The position numbers and the translations under genes are program-made. From Macrocybe gigantea (Eukaryota; Basidiomycota; Agaricomycetes; Agaricales; Callistosporiaceae): a DNA stretch of 32,066 bases. This document shows positions 1 through 9,150 of this stretch, piece after piece. The stretch spans positions 1 to 32,066 of the forward strand of contig SJRY01000315.1 of the NCBI GenBank assembly GCA_011319805.1, given 5' to 3'. Within the stretch, counting starts at the first letter, position 1, and every line of letters begins with the position of its first letter. Below the pieces are notes generated by a model that saw only the letters and a program-made list of their open reading frames with translations, ran no database searches and was not told the origin of the DNA.

Positions 1-2466
1 CAGAGGCACGTCACTGCTGCGCTGCACAAATTTATTGGCAAGATTTGCCACATATACTTGGACGACATTATTATATGGTCAAACTCACCAGAGGAACATG
101 AGCACTATGTCTGTTTGGTGTTGGAGGCTCTTCGGAGGGTGCGTCTGTATTGCAACCCGAAGAAGTCAAATTTCTTCCAAACTCGTATCAAGTTCCTGGG
201 GCACTTTGTCTCCCAAGATGGCATCGAAGCAGACCCAGGAAAGGTGGAGTGTGTTCTGAACTGGCCTGTGCCATGGTGTGCTTGGGAAGTCCATGGGTTT
301 CTGGGCCTCGTTTGCTATCTTGCAGTCTTTTTGCCTAAGTTGTCTCTGCACCTCACTCAGTTGAATCATTTAACAATGAAAGAAGCACAAAGGTCTTTCC
401 CCGGTTGGACAGCTAAGGACCAGATTGCCTTTGACAGCATCAAGCGTATGGTGACAGGTTGTGAGTGCTTGACAACAATCGATTATGATGCCCTGGATTC
501 GAATAACATCTACATTACTACAGACGCGAGCAATTTTGCTTCGGGTGGTGTCCTCTCATTTGGACCATCATGGGAGACAGCACGGCTGGTGGCATTCGAC
601 TCGACTATGTTCAAGAGTGCAGAGCTTAATTACCCGATGCATGAAAAGGAGCTACTCACCATCATCCGTGTTTTGAAGAAGTGGCGCCCGGAACTGCTAG
701 GAGTGTCATTCCTGGTGTACACTGACCATAAGACCCTGTTGAACTTCCAGAACCAATGCGAACTCTCCAGGCGACAGGCGAGGTGGATGGAGTTCTTGTC
801 ACAGTACAATCTCCAGTTTGTCTACATCAAAGATGAAGACAACACAGTAGCAGATGCACTGTCCCATATCTCAACCACTGTGGTATTGGACTCGGTGTCT
901 ACAGATGAACTTGCACATATGCCATAGGCAATGGAGAGTGATGTGGAGGGCATCAGTGTTGCACCTATAGTGTGCATATTTAAAGGTCCTGAGGTATCAA
1001 TATGACTCTCATTGAAGGCGTTGGCTGGGTTGGCCAGCGCAGATCCTGCCCCGGCTGCTGAGGCATTTACAGGAAACACAGTCAGTGCTTTACATGAGCT
1101 CAAGATGGAGGATGATCTCCTCAAGGAAATCCAAGCCAGTTATGCATCAGACCCATGGTGCGCCAAGTTGCCAAATGCACAAAAGAGCCTTGAATCTGTT
1201 GCCTTGTGGGACAATCTCTGGTTCATTGGTAATCAGTTAGTTATACTGAGAATCTCCAGGCTACGCGAGCGCATCTTTCAGCTCAGACATGACTCATTGG
1301 GATACTTTGGCTTTAACAAGACATACGGATCACTGTGCGAATCATTCTACTAGCCGAACATGCAGAAGGATCTGGAAAGTGGCTACATCTCCAGTTGTGA
1401 TGAATGTCAACATAACAAGGACAGGATGAAGGCTGTCAACTCCCCTTTATATCCATTGTCTGTGCCCGAAGATCGCGGGTCATCCATGGCAATTGACTTC
1501 ATAGGTCCCTTACCAGAGGAGGATAGTTTCAATGGCATTTTGACAATGATGGATCAGCTTGAAGCTGACATATGGCTAGTCCCATGCCAGATGGATATGA
1601 ATGCACCCAAGTTTGTGACCTTGTTTTTTGACCACTGGTACTGTAACAACGGGCTGCCGGGCAACATCATCTCCAATTGGGATAAACTCTTCACATCTGG
1701 TTTCTGGTGCTCTCTTACATGACTTGCAGGTATATCCTTGAAGATGAGCTCCTCAAATCATTCCCAGACTGACAGTGCTAGTAAATGCATAAACAAAATG
1801 GTCAACCAGCTGCTGCGGTACTACATGGATCATTTGCAGAAAGGGTGGGTGGCTGTGCTGCCCTGCGTGTAATTCCAGATGATGAACACAATCAATCAGT
1901 CTACCGGGCTATCACCATTTCAACTGTATATTGGATGGTCACCTTGCATAATTCCCCCATTGCAACCACGAGATGAGGCAACCATGGAGGAACAGACCAC
2001 AGATGGAAAAGATGCTGAGGTTTTTCTCTAGTGAATGCAATTACTCATGATGGAGACACAGGATCAATTACCAGCAGCCAAGATCAACCAAGCCTCGAGC
2101 TGTATGCTGAAGGGTGCAGAACAGAAATATGAAGTAGGCACCCCTGTAATGCTGACCATGAAATATCACTGCAGAGAATATCGAAAGAAGGGTGAAGGGT
2201 GCATAGCCAAGTTTATGCCCAGGTTCGACAGTCCCTACAAGATCATAGAGGCATGGCCAGAAAGATCGATCTATATACTTGATTTACCAAATTCGACTAA
2301 TATCTTCCCAACCATGCTTTGGAGCTTCGACCCTATCACAAGAACGACAATAATGAATTCCCTTCAAGATGACATGAATGGCCAGGATCTAAGAGAAAAT
2401 GATGATTGTCAACCTATTTCTCAAACACATACTGCATCTATAATTTGCTGTCATCTATTTCTATAA
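1..2466 (+). pseudogene. pol: Element C pol fragment: RT palm end, RNase H, integrase (copy 1)
   Basis: One reading frame runs the whole length. It contains the RT catalytic YLDD box (about 52-63), an RT connection region with FLGLV, RNase H (TDAS near 530, the YPMHEKELL glutamate region, YTDHKTLL) and integrase (SCDECQHNK zinc-binding end near 1395, IDFIGPLP near 1495). A GPY-like end, CIAKFMPRFDSPYKI, lies near 2200-2245. In-frame stops fall at 925, 1003, 1351, 1720, 1870, 2029 and 2032, but there is no indel. Family positions that are normally arginine read Trp, Cys, His, Gln or stop, as expected from CpG decay. The second integrase catalytic Asp reads Asn (ISNWDKLF). No chromodomain is visible. 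This copy keeps the frame through 1675 where copy 2 has lost a base. It is not expected to be functional. Confidence 0.88.
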
Positions 2467-2535
2467 TACAATGACTAACGCTGTTACCTTCCAACTAGGC
2501 CATGACACTGGCAAGGTGCTTAGTTTTGAACAATG
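1..2535 (+). mobile_element. Ty3/Gypsy element C, 3' portion (copy 1)
   Basis: Decayed plus-strand Ty3/Gypsy retrotransposon. The window opens inside the reverse transcriptase, just before the YLDD box. The coding region continues through RNase H and integrase. Element-like composition stops near 2535, where the sequence becomes strongly AT-rich. I see no polypurine tract or 3' LTR, so the 3' end is probably truncated as well, and its boundary is approximate (plus or minus 40 bases). The uninterrupted version in copy 2 begins in gag at 16857. Confidence 0.85.
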
Positions 2536-3129
2536 ACTTACCAATATTATTAAAGTCATCAGTATTTACCATTATTTTATTTGATCATATACATATATAC
2601 TATTTATTTAATGAATATTTCTGGTTTTGCTAGTCCTACAAAAATTAAATAATATATCTATAAGGAAATAGTAAAGTATTTTATTGTAGAAAATTGTTAT
2701 CACAAATTCCTTATTTCTACTTTAGATAAGTACATGCAATCTAATGCCAAGCTGCTAAAGATATAAAATAAAGATAATATAAGAATAATAGCTAGAAACT
2801 ATCAAAATAAAAATGCAAATCTAAAAAAAAGAACATGTTATAGACACCATAAACTCTATAAACTAGCATATTTTTTTTATTCTTTTTTTATCTATTCCTA
2901 TACTTGCCAGCATCTATTTATTGTATATCCATGATTCATCACAATTTATCTAACTCAGTATAGATCTTTCTATTTTATATAGTATTCTTAGCATTTAGCA
3001 GCTTATTTGGATAGTTTGCTTTGGATAGATTACTCATTGCTAAAAAAGAATAGTAGTATAAGTAAACAGTCCTTACACAATTATATAACCTTAGAATTAA
3101 CAATCCATTTGCTATATCATCTTACTTTC

Positions 3130-3440
3130 TCTCATAGTCTTATCTTTTGCCTAAGTTGCCCCTTGCAATATTTTATTTTAAAAAAATATATTATTCTATT
3201 TTTGCAAGATTGCCTTTGTTCAATTCTAGCTTTTAAAATAAATACTTGTTAAGCAATTAAATGTGATTAAATTTAGCTATAAACAATGCCTTAACTTATA
3301 TTAAAGAAATTCATTAGAAACACTTCTTCAGTTATTATATACATGTCAATGCATATCCTTTTGTTTTTTTACATCCAGGTGATTAAAGTAATTAAGAGCA
3401 ATGCCTCAATTTAGACACTCTTTCATATTATCACATATAT
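3130..3440 (+). repeat. Inverted repeat arm, left (copy 1)
   Basis: The reverse complement of this stretch aligns to about 13035-13390 at roughly 85-90% by eye, with small indels. Anchors include a shared CAATGCCTCAA/TTGAGGCATTG motif (3399-3409 against 13114-13124), a poly-T run with ACATCC beside it (3363-3377 against 13147-13161) and TCTTATCTTTTGCCTAAGTTG near 3138. After removing element B the arms are about 1.1 kb apart. They could be long terminal inverted repeats of a DNA element, or two opposed copies of one AT-rich repeat. Confidence 0.7.
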
Positions 3441-4254
3441 TCTAGCACTCTTTAAGTAGCAAAGTTCTATCTAACTATTGACATGCAATCCAATGGCTTG
3501 TAAGTGCAAAATAAAAAAAGATTGAACATGTATTTTATAAGACCAAATAATATTCTGTCTTGATCACCACTTGTAAAAGAAAACTTTCTATAGCTGTAAA
3601 CTTGGACTTTACAAAAGACTTATACAATTTACATGAAACTATTTCACTTTGATTCTGGCATATAAGTTGATAAATATTAAATAAGGCCTTCTTACTCTAA
3701 TTGTAAACCTTGTGCTTACACTACATTAGTACATTTTAACTGCTTACTTAAGCTGAACAGCTGAATAATAATAGTACATGCACTTCAATAGCTTTGCTAT
3801 TACTAATCAAATCCAAGAGCTGGTTTGCTCACCAGTTTGATCAGCCCAAATAGGATTCACTAAACAAATTAGCTTGGCTTAAGCCTTGAACCAAGTCATA
3901 TTTAAATTTATAGCTCTAATGAGCTGACTTACAAATAAGCTAAAGATGCAGGATTAATAAAGACACTAAGCCTTTAGACAAGTATGTTTCAAATTTTACC
4001 ATATTCTATATAAATCTGATGAAGTGGAATAACTCTTACTGATGTCAGAACTTGAGAATTTAGTTTTTGTAATGCATTCTTCTGGTGTATGATTTATAGA
4101 AATGTTTTTTATTTATTAATATCCATTGCTTCAATAAAGTAGTATACTAAGAATAATATCCTGCTACTCATTCTACTTTATCACTATTATCTTCTGAGCA
4201 CTTGGCAGAGTCAAAGCCTAACACTTCTGTCTCTTGTATTTTATGCATATCTTA

Positions 4255-4259
4255 GTAGC
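4255..4259 (+). repeat. Target site duplication of element B, left (GTAGC)
   Basis: GTAGC directly precedes the left LTR and recurs directly after the right LTR (12859-12863). Five bases is the normal duplication length for Ty3/Gypsy integrases, which fixes both element ends to the base. Confidence 0.9.
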
Positions 4260-4399
4260 TGCTACACAAAACCAATTCTGTACGCAGGTCACTCTAACTA
4301 ACCCTTAGAGATAAGAGGTGGGGAAAGGAATGCTATTTCTAGCCAGCTCGAAGCTGGGTTCTACTACATACAATTTAGGTATTTATGCGTTATGACTAC

Positions 4400-4414
4400 C
4401 GAGCACGGACCATG
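4400..4414 (-). promoter_or_regulatory. Shared LTR promoter block, family B
   Basis: The 15-mer (minus strand CATGGTCCGTGCTCG) lies 14 bases upstream of the TATA-like sequence. It also sits in the family A LTRs just upstream of their TATATAA box (5199-5213, 11881-11895, 16711-16725) and in the other B LTR (12585-12599). A shared position in two otherwise different LTRs suggests a core-promoter element. The binding factor is unknown. Confidence 0.55.
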
Positions 4415-4462
4415 AGTATGCTAACCTCATGCTACATGAAACCCTAAGCTCTTGTCTGTGTG

Positions 4463-4635
4463 AGTCAGAATCTGACTGCGCTCCATGTGTTGTCCTGCAG
4501 GTGCTGCGTAATAACCCTTTGCCCTAGTCAGCGCTGACGTGTCGTTGTCGTAGGGTTTCCTCGAGTCGCTGCATTGCATCTTGTTTGTCACGTCACATCT
4601 ATCACGTGTTCATCATGTGACTTTTGAGTCACATG
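4463..4635. promoter_or_regulatory. Cluster of TGAC-type palindromes in element B LTR
   Basis: Three perfect dyads lie within 173 bases. They are AGTCAGA-A-TCTGACT (4463-4477), GTCAGCGCTGAC (4527-4538), and CATGTGACT/AGTCACATG with a TTTG spacer (4614-4635). CACGTG and CACGTCAC lie between the last two. They fall upstream of the TATA-like site in transcription direction, in the position of a U3 enhancer. TGAC half-sites are typical of bZIP-type regulators; that link is inference. Confidence 0.45.
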
Positions 4636-4673
4636 CCCATCATCAAGATAACGATTGGTCCTAAATCGTAACA

Positions 4674-4686
4674 TTACCCCCCTCTT
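4674..4686 (-). other. Polypurine tract of element B (copy 1)
   Basis: Minus strand AAGAGGGGGGTAA abuts the TGTTACG start of the 3' LTR. This is the expected plus-strand DNA priming site of an LTR retrotransposon. Confidence 0.85.
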
Positions 4687-4731
4687 AAGGATTGCGTCCT
4701 CGCAATCATGTTTTTCTTCTTCATCATCCTC

Positions 4732-5067
4732 CTAGTCCTTTTGGCGCTCATCCTCACCTATGACTTCCTGGTTCTGACATTGCTGCCATGCCTGCCAAGC
4801 CACGTCCAGGCGATCCTCGACTTCGCTCGGGTCTGACATCCAGCCGGTAAGGGTCTCCTTCTTCGGCAGCGTCTTCATTTGTTGACCTCATGGGCAGACC
4901 CAGACTTCATCAGCCATGTGGTCGAACAAGACCTTCAGCGATTGGGTCTGATGGAAGTGGGTGCGTACTACCTTTTTCGGTGTGGGTCGGGGTGGGGGCT
5001 GACGTTGTCCTCTTTCTAGGGATGGCGCCTCGGGATTCTCGCGATGAAATTTCGTGACTGCGTCCGG
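4732..5067 (-). pseudogene. Element B pol C-terminal tail beyond the solo LTR
   Basis: About 110 codons in frame with the chromodomain once the 325-bp insertion is subtracted. It begins DAVTKFHRENPEAP, then has a proline-rich stretch (RQPPPRPTPKK), a stop at 4888, a Trp/Gln-rich part (DVAWQAWQQCQNQ) and an acidic end. I recognise no domain. It may be a simple polyprotein tail or a separate small 3' ORF like the one in element A. Confidence 0.6.
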
Positions 5068-5387
5068 TGTTAGGCTAGACGAATCTCAGAGGGACTTGGG
5101 CAGACTAAGTGTGAGAGTGATCTTGAGATGATGGCAAAAGGAATATTAAGCCTAGCACTACTGGTACATCTGGGAGTCCTTATATACACTATAGTACTCG
5201 AGCACGGACCATGGGCTGCACAATGCTGTGGACTGCAGATGAGTAAGACTGGAAGGAGATGACTCAGGATGACTAGGGAAGTGGGATGACTTGATGGCTG
5301 CGTGCTGCACAGCATGACGGGGAAGATAAGGGATGTGGAAAAGATAAGATAAGAAAATGAATGGTCCTTTGGGCGACATCTGTAACA
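5068..5387 (-). mobile_element. Family A solo LTR in element B chromodomain (copy 1)
   Basis: A 320-bp sequence starting TGTTACA and ending CTAACA on the minus strand. It is flanked by the perfect 5-bp duplication TCCGG (5063-5067 and 5388-5392). It matches the 3' LTR of element A (16537-16856) in reverse complement. TATATAAGG (minus, 5178-5186) is its promoter core. With its own duplication it is a separate insertion reduced by LTR-LTR recombination, not one of element B's LTRs. Confidence 0.95.
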
Positions 5388-5623
5388 TCCGGCGCATCTC
5401 CGTTGACGTTTTCGGCGGGTTTCCAGATGGCGTCTTCAAGAGGGTATCCCTTCCAGTGTATTCTGTACTGTAATTTTCCTTGGTTCCATCGAGAATTTAT
5501 TACAGCCTCTATTTCATATTGTTTTTCTCCTTCTACGATGATGGGAGGAGGCCGTTTAAGAATCATTACCGCTTTTTGTCGCAGAAACGCCGGTGCTGTG
5601 TATGGAGTGAGTTCGGACTCGTT
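5388..5623 (-). pseudogene. Element B chromodomain (interrupted by solo LTR)
   Basis: The C-terminal integrase extension reads QYEIEAVINSRWNQGKLQY, RIHWKGYPLEDAIWKPAENV. This is the chromodomain pattern: YEIE, then WKGY, then W-x-P-x-E-N. In chromoviruses this module binds modified histone tails and steers integration to heterochromatin. The family A solo LTR enters about 15 bases after NVNG. The frame resumes beyond it as DAVTKFHRENPEAP, a normal chromodomain ending. Confidence 0.88.
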
Positions 5624-6685
5624 TCAAACGGGGTGAATTTGCCAGTGTTCCGGTAGCTCGAGTTCGTATGCCGATTCTCCGATTCGTCGTTTGACTTTGA
5701 AAGGACCAAACTGTTTGTCATTTAACTTATCAGTTGGTCGGTTGGTCGTGATGTTAGTGCCTTCCAACCAGACTTGATCGCCCTTATGGTACTCTCGGGT
5801 GGGTTTCTGTTTTTGGTCATAAGTCCATTTCATTGTCTCTGCGGCTTTCAACAAGGAGGTTTCGGCCTTGGTCCGAATTTCCTTCATCATCTCGGCGAAC
5901 TCCTCAGCCATTTGCGATTTAGCATTATGCCTCAGGGGTTCTTTTCCAGTATATGGATGTCGCCCGTGGTTCAGATAAAATGGGGAGTATCCAGTTGCCA
6001 AGTGAATTCGATTGTTGTAAGAGAATTCGGCCATGGGTAGCCAGTTCGCCCAGTCTGTTTGCCGATAGTTTACGAAGAGTTTCAGGTACTGTTCAAGTTC
6101 CTGATTGACTCGTTCCGTTTGTCCATCGGTCTGTGGATGATATGGCATCGAGGGAGTTCCTTTGATTTCCAAAAGCATGTAGAGGTCCGTCATGAATGCG
6201 GAGACGAATTGTCCTCCTCTGTTACTAATGACTTTCTTTGGGAGTCCGTAACTTGAGAATATAGTGTCACGCAGATTGCGAGCGACTCCTTCTGCTGTGA
6301 TTTCCATGTTGACTGGTATGAACTTGGCTCCTTTCATAAACCGGTCTACCATTACCATTACGCCATTGTATCCATGAGATTCAGGAAGTGGTCCGATGAG
6401 ATCGACAGATATGATCTCCCATGGTTCCTTCGGTACTTCATTCGGGTGAAGCGGGGTATGCTTCCAATCTCTGATGATCTTTGTTCGTTAGTATTTGTCA
6501 CATCCTTTGACATATGCCTTGACATCATTCATCATTTTGGGCCACCAGAAGTTGCACGTGATTAACTCATGCATCTTGGTCTGTCCTGGGTGTCCCGAGA
6601 TCTGATCCGAATGATAGGTTTCGATGATCCGTTCCCTTATCTTTTGGCTCTTGGGAACGTAGTACCATTTTAACCAGGTAACGAT
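5624..6685 (-). pseudogene. Element B integrase segment
   Basis: The HHCC zinc-binding region lies around 6600-6490 (SGHPGQTKMHELITCNFWWP, then GCDKY*RTKI). The second zinc cysteine is changed to Tyr and the following Gln codon is a stop. The catalytic core shows ISVDLIGPLP (first Asp), KKVISNRGGQF (second catalytic Asp replaced by Asn) and DGQTERVNQ (Glu). The GPY/F region (KQFGPFKVKRRIGES) is present. The TGA at 5624 interrupts an HPV*NES context. Together the Asp-to-Asn change and the stops make integrase inactive. Confidence 0.88.
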
Positions 6686-7255
6686 TCAGTCGTTTTCCTC
6701 CCAGCCATGTTCACCTTCGTCAAGACATTTCTGAACCTCAGGCTCTCTTTGTTTCCAAGCCCTTTTGATTTGGTCCAGAATATCCTGAAATTCTGGTGTC
6801 GGCGTGATTTTCGCTATGAAAATCCGGCAAAAATTCTCTGGCTTTAGGAGTACGATGTTTTCATTATCGTTCTCCCCCTTCTCATGGTCTGGTCGTCTCG
6901 ACAGACTGTCTGCCTTCGTCATCGATTTCCCAGGTTTGTGTTCTAGAACAAAATCATAGTTCTGAAGTTCCGAGATCCAGCAAGCTTGCTGGCGATTCAG
7001 TTTCTGAGGCTTCCAGAAATATTCGAGATTCTTATGGTCTGTCCATATCTCGAATTTCTGTTTAGCACCGCAGAGATATTGGCACCATTCCTCAAGTCTG
7101 GTCATAATCGTGAGCATCTCTTTGTCGTAGATCTCGTAGTTCCATTCCGTCGGGTTCAATGACTTTGACATGAAAGCCACTGGTCTCCAAGTACCGTTGG
7201 ACTGTTTCTGTGAAAGGACGCCTCCGATTGCATAGTTCGAGGCATCGACTTCCAT
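6686..7255 (-). pseudogene. Element B RNase H segment and linker to integrase
   Basis: RNase H blocks: MEVDASNYAIGGVLSQ (first catalytic Asp), NYEIYDKEMLTIM (catalytic Glu) and IWTDHKNLEYF (second Asp), followed by LNRQQACWISELQNYDF (Arg-to-Cys against the usual RQARW) and KADSLSRR. The domain degrades the RNA template during reverse transcription. It is closed by TGA at 6686, after which the zinc-binding part of integrase continues in frame. Confidence 0.88.
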
Positions 7256-7420
7256 TCGGAACTTTCCATCATCTCAGGGCATTGAAATGATCAGCGCTGA
7301 GCTGATCCGATTCTTTAATCCGTTGAAAGTGTCATCTTGGGCCTTTCCCCATGTCCAATTGGCTTTTCCGGTTAGTTCCATCAAAGGTTTCATGATCTTT
7401 GCGAATCCTTTGATGAAACG

Positions 7421-8089
7421 TCAGTAGAAGTTGCAAAAGCCTAAAAATTGCTGGACATCCCTTTTACAGGTGGGTTTCAGCCATCCTTTGATGCCTTTGA
7501 CCTTTACGGGATCCATCTTAATGCCATTTTCTGAGATGATCATTCCAAGGTATTCTACCTCTAGCTGATGAAACGAACATTTTTCAGGTTTTAGGTAAAG
7601 CTTATTGTTCTTTCGTCTGTTTTCATTCAGATCTTTATTAAAGATAAGAATGTCGTCCATGTAAATGACTACATGTCCCTGATCGATTTCGTCTTTAAAG
7701 ATCATGTTCATCATTGTTTGGAAGGTAGCTGGTGAATTCGTCAGTCTGAAGAACATAACCAGGGGTTCAAACATTCCCCGGTTTGTCCGAAATGCAGCTT
7801 TCCATTCGTTGCCTTCTTTCATGCAGACGTTGTTATATCCCCATCAGATGTCAAGGAACTTCGCTCCTTTGAGTTTGTCGATCAACTCTTGGATTAAGGG
7901 GAGCAGGTACTTGTTCTTTATTGTCATGTCATTCAATTTCTGATAATCTTGTACAGGTCGTAGGGATCCATCCTTCTTTTTAACAAAGAAGAAAGGCGAC
8001 GCCATTGGCAACTTCGACGGTCTGATTCGTCCGGTGTTCAGATTTTCATCTAGAAAAGCGTCCAGCTGTTTCTGTTCATCCAGTGTCAA
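7421..8089 (-). pseudogene. Element B reverse transcriptase segments
   Basis: RT fingers and palm are in one frame but split by a stop at 7844 (KFLDI*WGYNN, arginine expected). Visible blocks are [46 protein letters not shown] (Gly-to-Arg at a usually invariant Gly) and the catalytic box VVIYMDDILIF, with YMDD intact. It ends QQFLGFCNFY, then a stop where YRRF is usual. The enzyme would copy element RNA into cDNA in the particle. The two open pieces are 8089-7844 and 7822-7421. Confidence 0.88.
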
Positions 8090-8155
8090 GGGGTAGACCT
8101 TGCAATCCTGGAGTTTAGCTCCTGGAACAAGTTCGATCGCATGGTCCCAAGGTCG

Positions 8156-8878
8156 TCACGGTGGTAATTCATCGAACGACTCCTTTCCGAACATTGAGTC
8201 CTTAAAACAGTGGTATTCTTCCAGTACAATCTCTTCAAAGGTTTTAACCTTTGTTGCTTTTGCCGTCACTTCGGCCAGTTTGGAAGCCGTCATTTGGAAA
8301 GCCCTCAGATGAAACTCTTGGTTCATGTCAATCATCAAGAGTTTTTCTCCTTGTTCGAAGTCCACCTCATTTGTCTCGATAGAGGTGTCGTCATCTTCGG
8401 GGTTTCCTTTTCGGACAATCCACTGACACTCTTCGGGGCATCGATCAAAAGTGATCTTTTCTGTCTTCCAATCGATCTGAGGGTTATGATGCTTTACCCA
8501 CTCGTAACCGATAAAGATCTGGCCCTTTCCGAGTTCAGTAACTGAAAAGATCATTCGCTCGATGTGGTCTTGGACCTGGACCCTTAGTTCAACATATTCG
8601 TGTATGTCGCCCGCCATGTTACGGGTTCTGTCTGCATTGTGGACCGGAATAGGAATCGGATATCTTTTTGTGTTGATCTCCTTTTCCTTAATGAACTTCC
8701 GATCTATGCAAGATCTGGTGCATCCCGTATCAAGCAAGGCCTTTATGCTGTATGTCCGTCCAGTGTCCAAAGTCGTGATCGTCAAGGGCACATCCATCTG
8801 ATTTCCATTGCCGCCTCTGACAAATCGTGGTTTTTGTCTGAGGTCGAGCAACGTATGGAGTGCATCGTGATCATTCAT
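8156..8878 (-). pseudogene. Element B aspartic protease domain segment
   Basis: Open 240-codon segment of pol. The protease active site ALLDTGCTRSCID lies at residues 47-59, with DTG intact. A second family motif, GKGQIFIGYEWVKHHNP, lies downstream at about residue 118. The domain would cleave the Gag-Pol polyprotein during particle maturation. The apparent first Met is only the first after an upstream stop at 8921; coding similarity clearly continues above it (QEDISLEKLHEINQ). The segment ends at a CGA-to-TGA type stop in the LPP*RPWDHA context just before RT. Confidence 0.85.
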
Positions 8879-9135
8879 CTGATTGATCTCATGAAGCTTC
8901 TCCAGCGAGATGTCCTCCTGTCACGATTGATCCGTCCATGCCTTAAGGATCGAGTACGCTTTAGACTCGTCCTGCCGGTAAATCTGTTGAGCTACCCAGG
9001 GTAGGGTGTATCCTTTTACGAGACCGAACTCTCATGCACCTTCTCATTCAAAATATTCTTTAAGGTTGGGAATGTCCCTTATATTCATATTTGACGATAC
9101 ATAATCAGCTGGCGAAGCAGTGCTTCTTCCCAGCT

Positions 9136-9150
9136 CTATCAAAAATCCTG
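9136..9150 (-). promoter_or_regulatory. Candidate -1 gag/pol frameshift site
   Basis: The minus-strand codons in the gag frame are CAG GAT TTT TGA TAG. The pol frame is -1 relative to gag and becomes open exactly here (FLIELGRSTASP...). A P-site TTT can re-pair on TTT after a -1 slip while TGA stalls the A site. It is not a canonical X-XXY-YYZ heptamer, so a stop-coupled slip or a lost or gained base are alternatives. Confidence 0.5.

Larger units (their letters stand above)
2536..4259. other. AT-rich tract, left side (copy 1)
   Basis: About 1.7 kb of very AT-rich sequence; a sampled 60-base stretch (2581-2640) has 14 G/C. It has no convincing coding signal: an 81-codon open stretch at 3007-3252 is low-complexity and hydrophobic and looks like chance. 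The tract was split by insertion of element B. Its right side resumes at 12864 after the GTAGC target duplication. It contains one arm of an imperfect inverted repeat (about 3130-3440). I cannot assign it to a known element. Confidence 0.8.
4260..4673 (-). repeat. Element B 3' LTR, 414 bp (copy 1)
   Basis: Begins TGTTACG and ends GTAGCA on the minus strand. It is the direct-repeat partner of 12445-12858. The adjoining polypurine tract and outer GTAGC duplication confirm both ends. It contains a TATA-like CATAAATAC (minus, 4379-4387), a 15-bp CGAGCACGGACCATG block just upstream of it (4400-4414), and three TGAC-type palindromes. Confidence 0.95.
4732..9148 (-). pseudogene. pol: Element B pol polyprotein, decayed and interrupted (copy 1)
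   Basis: Pol reads in a single frame from the run of T at about 9145 down to the end of the chromodomain, then resumes in register below the 320-bp solo LTR. Order: linker with TLPWVAQQIYRQDES, aspartic protease, RT, RNase H, integrase, chromodomain, acidic tail. In-frame stops (lowest plus-strand base) fall at 9044, 9032, 8921, 8156, 7844, 7421, 7274, 6686, 6488, 5624 and 4888. The TAG at 4732 may be native or another mutation. Most stops sit where relatives have arginine or tryptophan, so CGA to TGA and TGG to TGA transitions explain them. No indels were found outside the insertion. Pol lies in -1 relative to gag. Confidence 0.88.

Noticed and set aside
3007..3252. Open frame in the AT-rich tract
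   Set aside because: Composition-driven (Leu, Ile, Ser, Tyr, Phe); it overlaps the inverted repeat arm, whose other copy does not preserve it.
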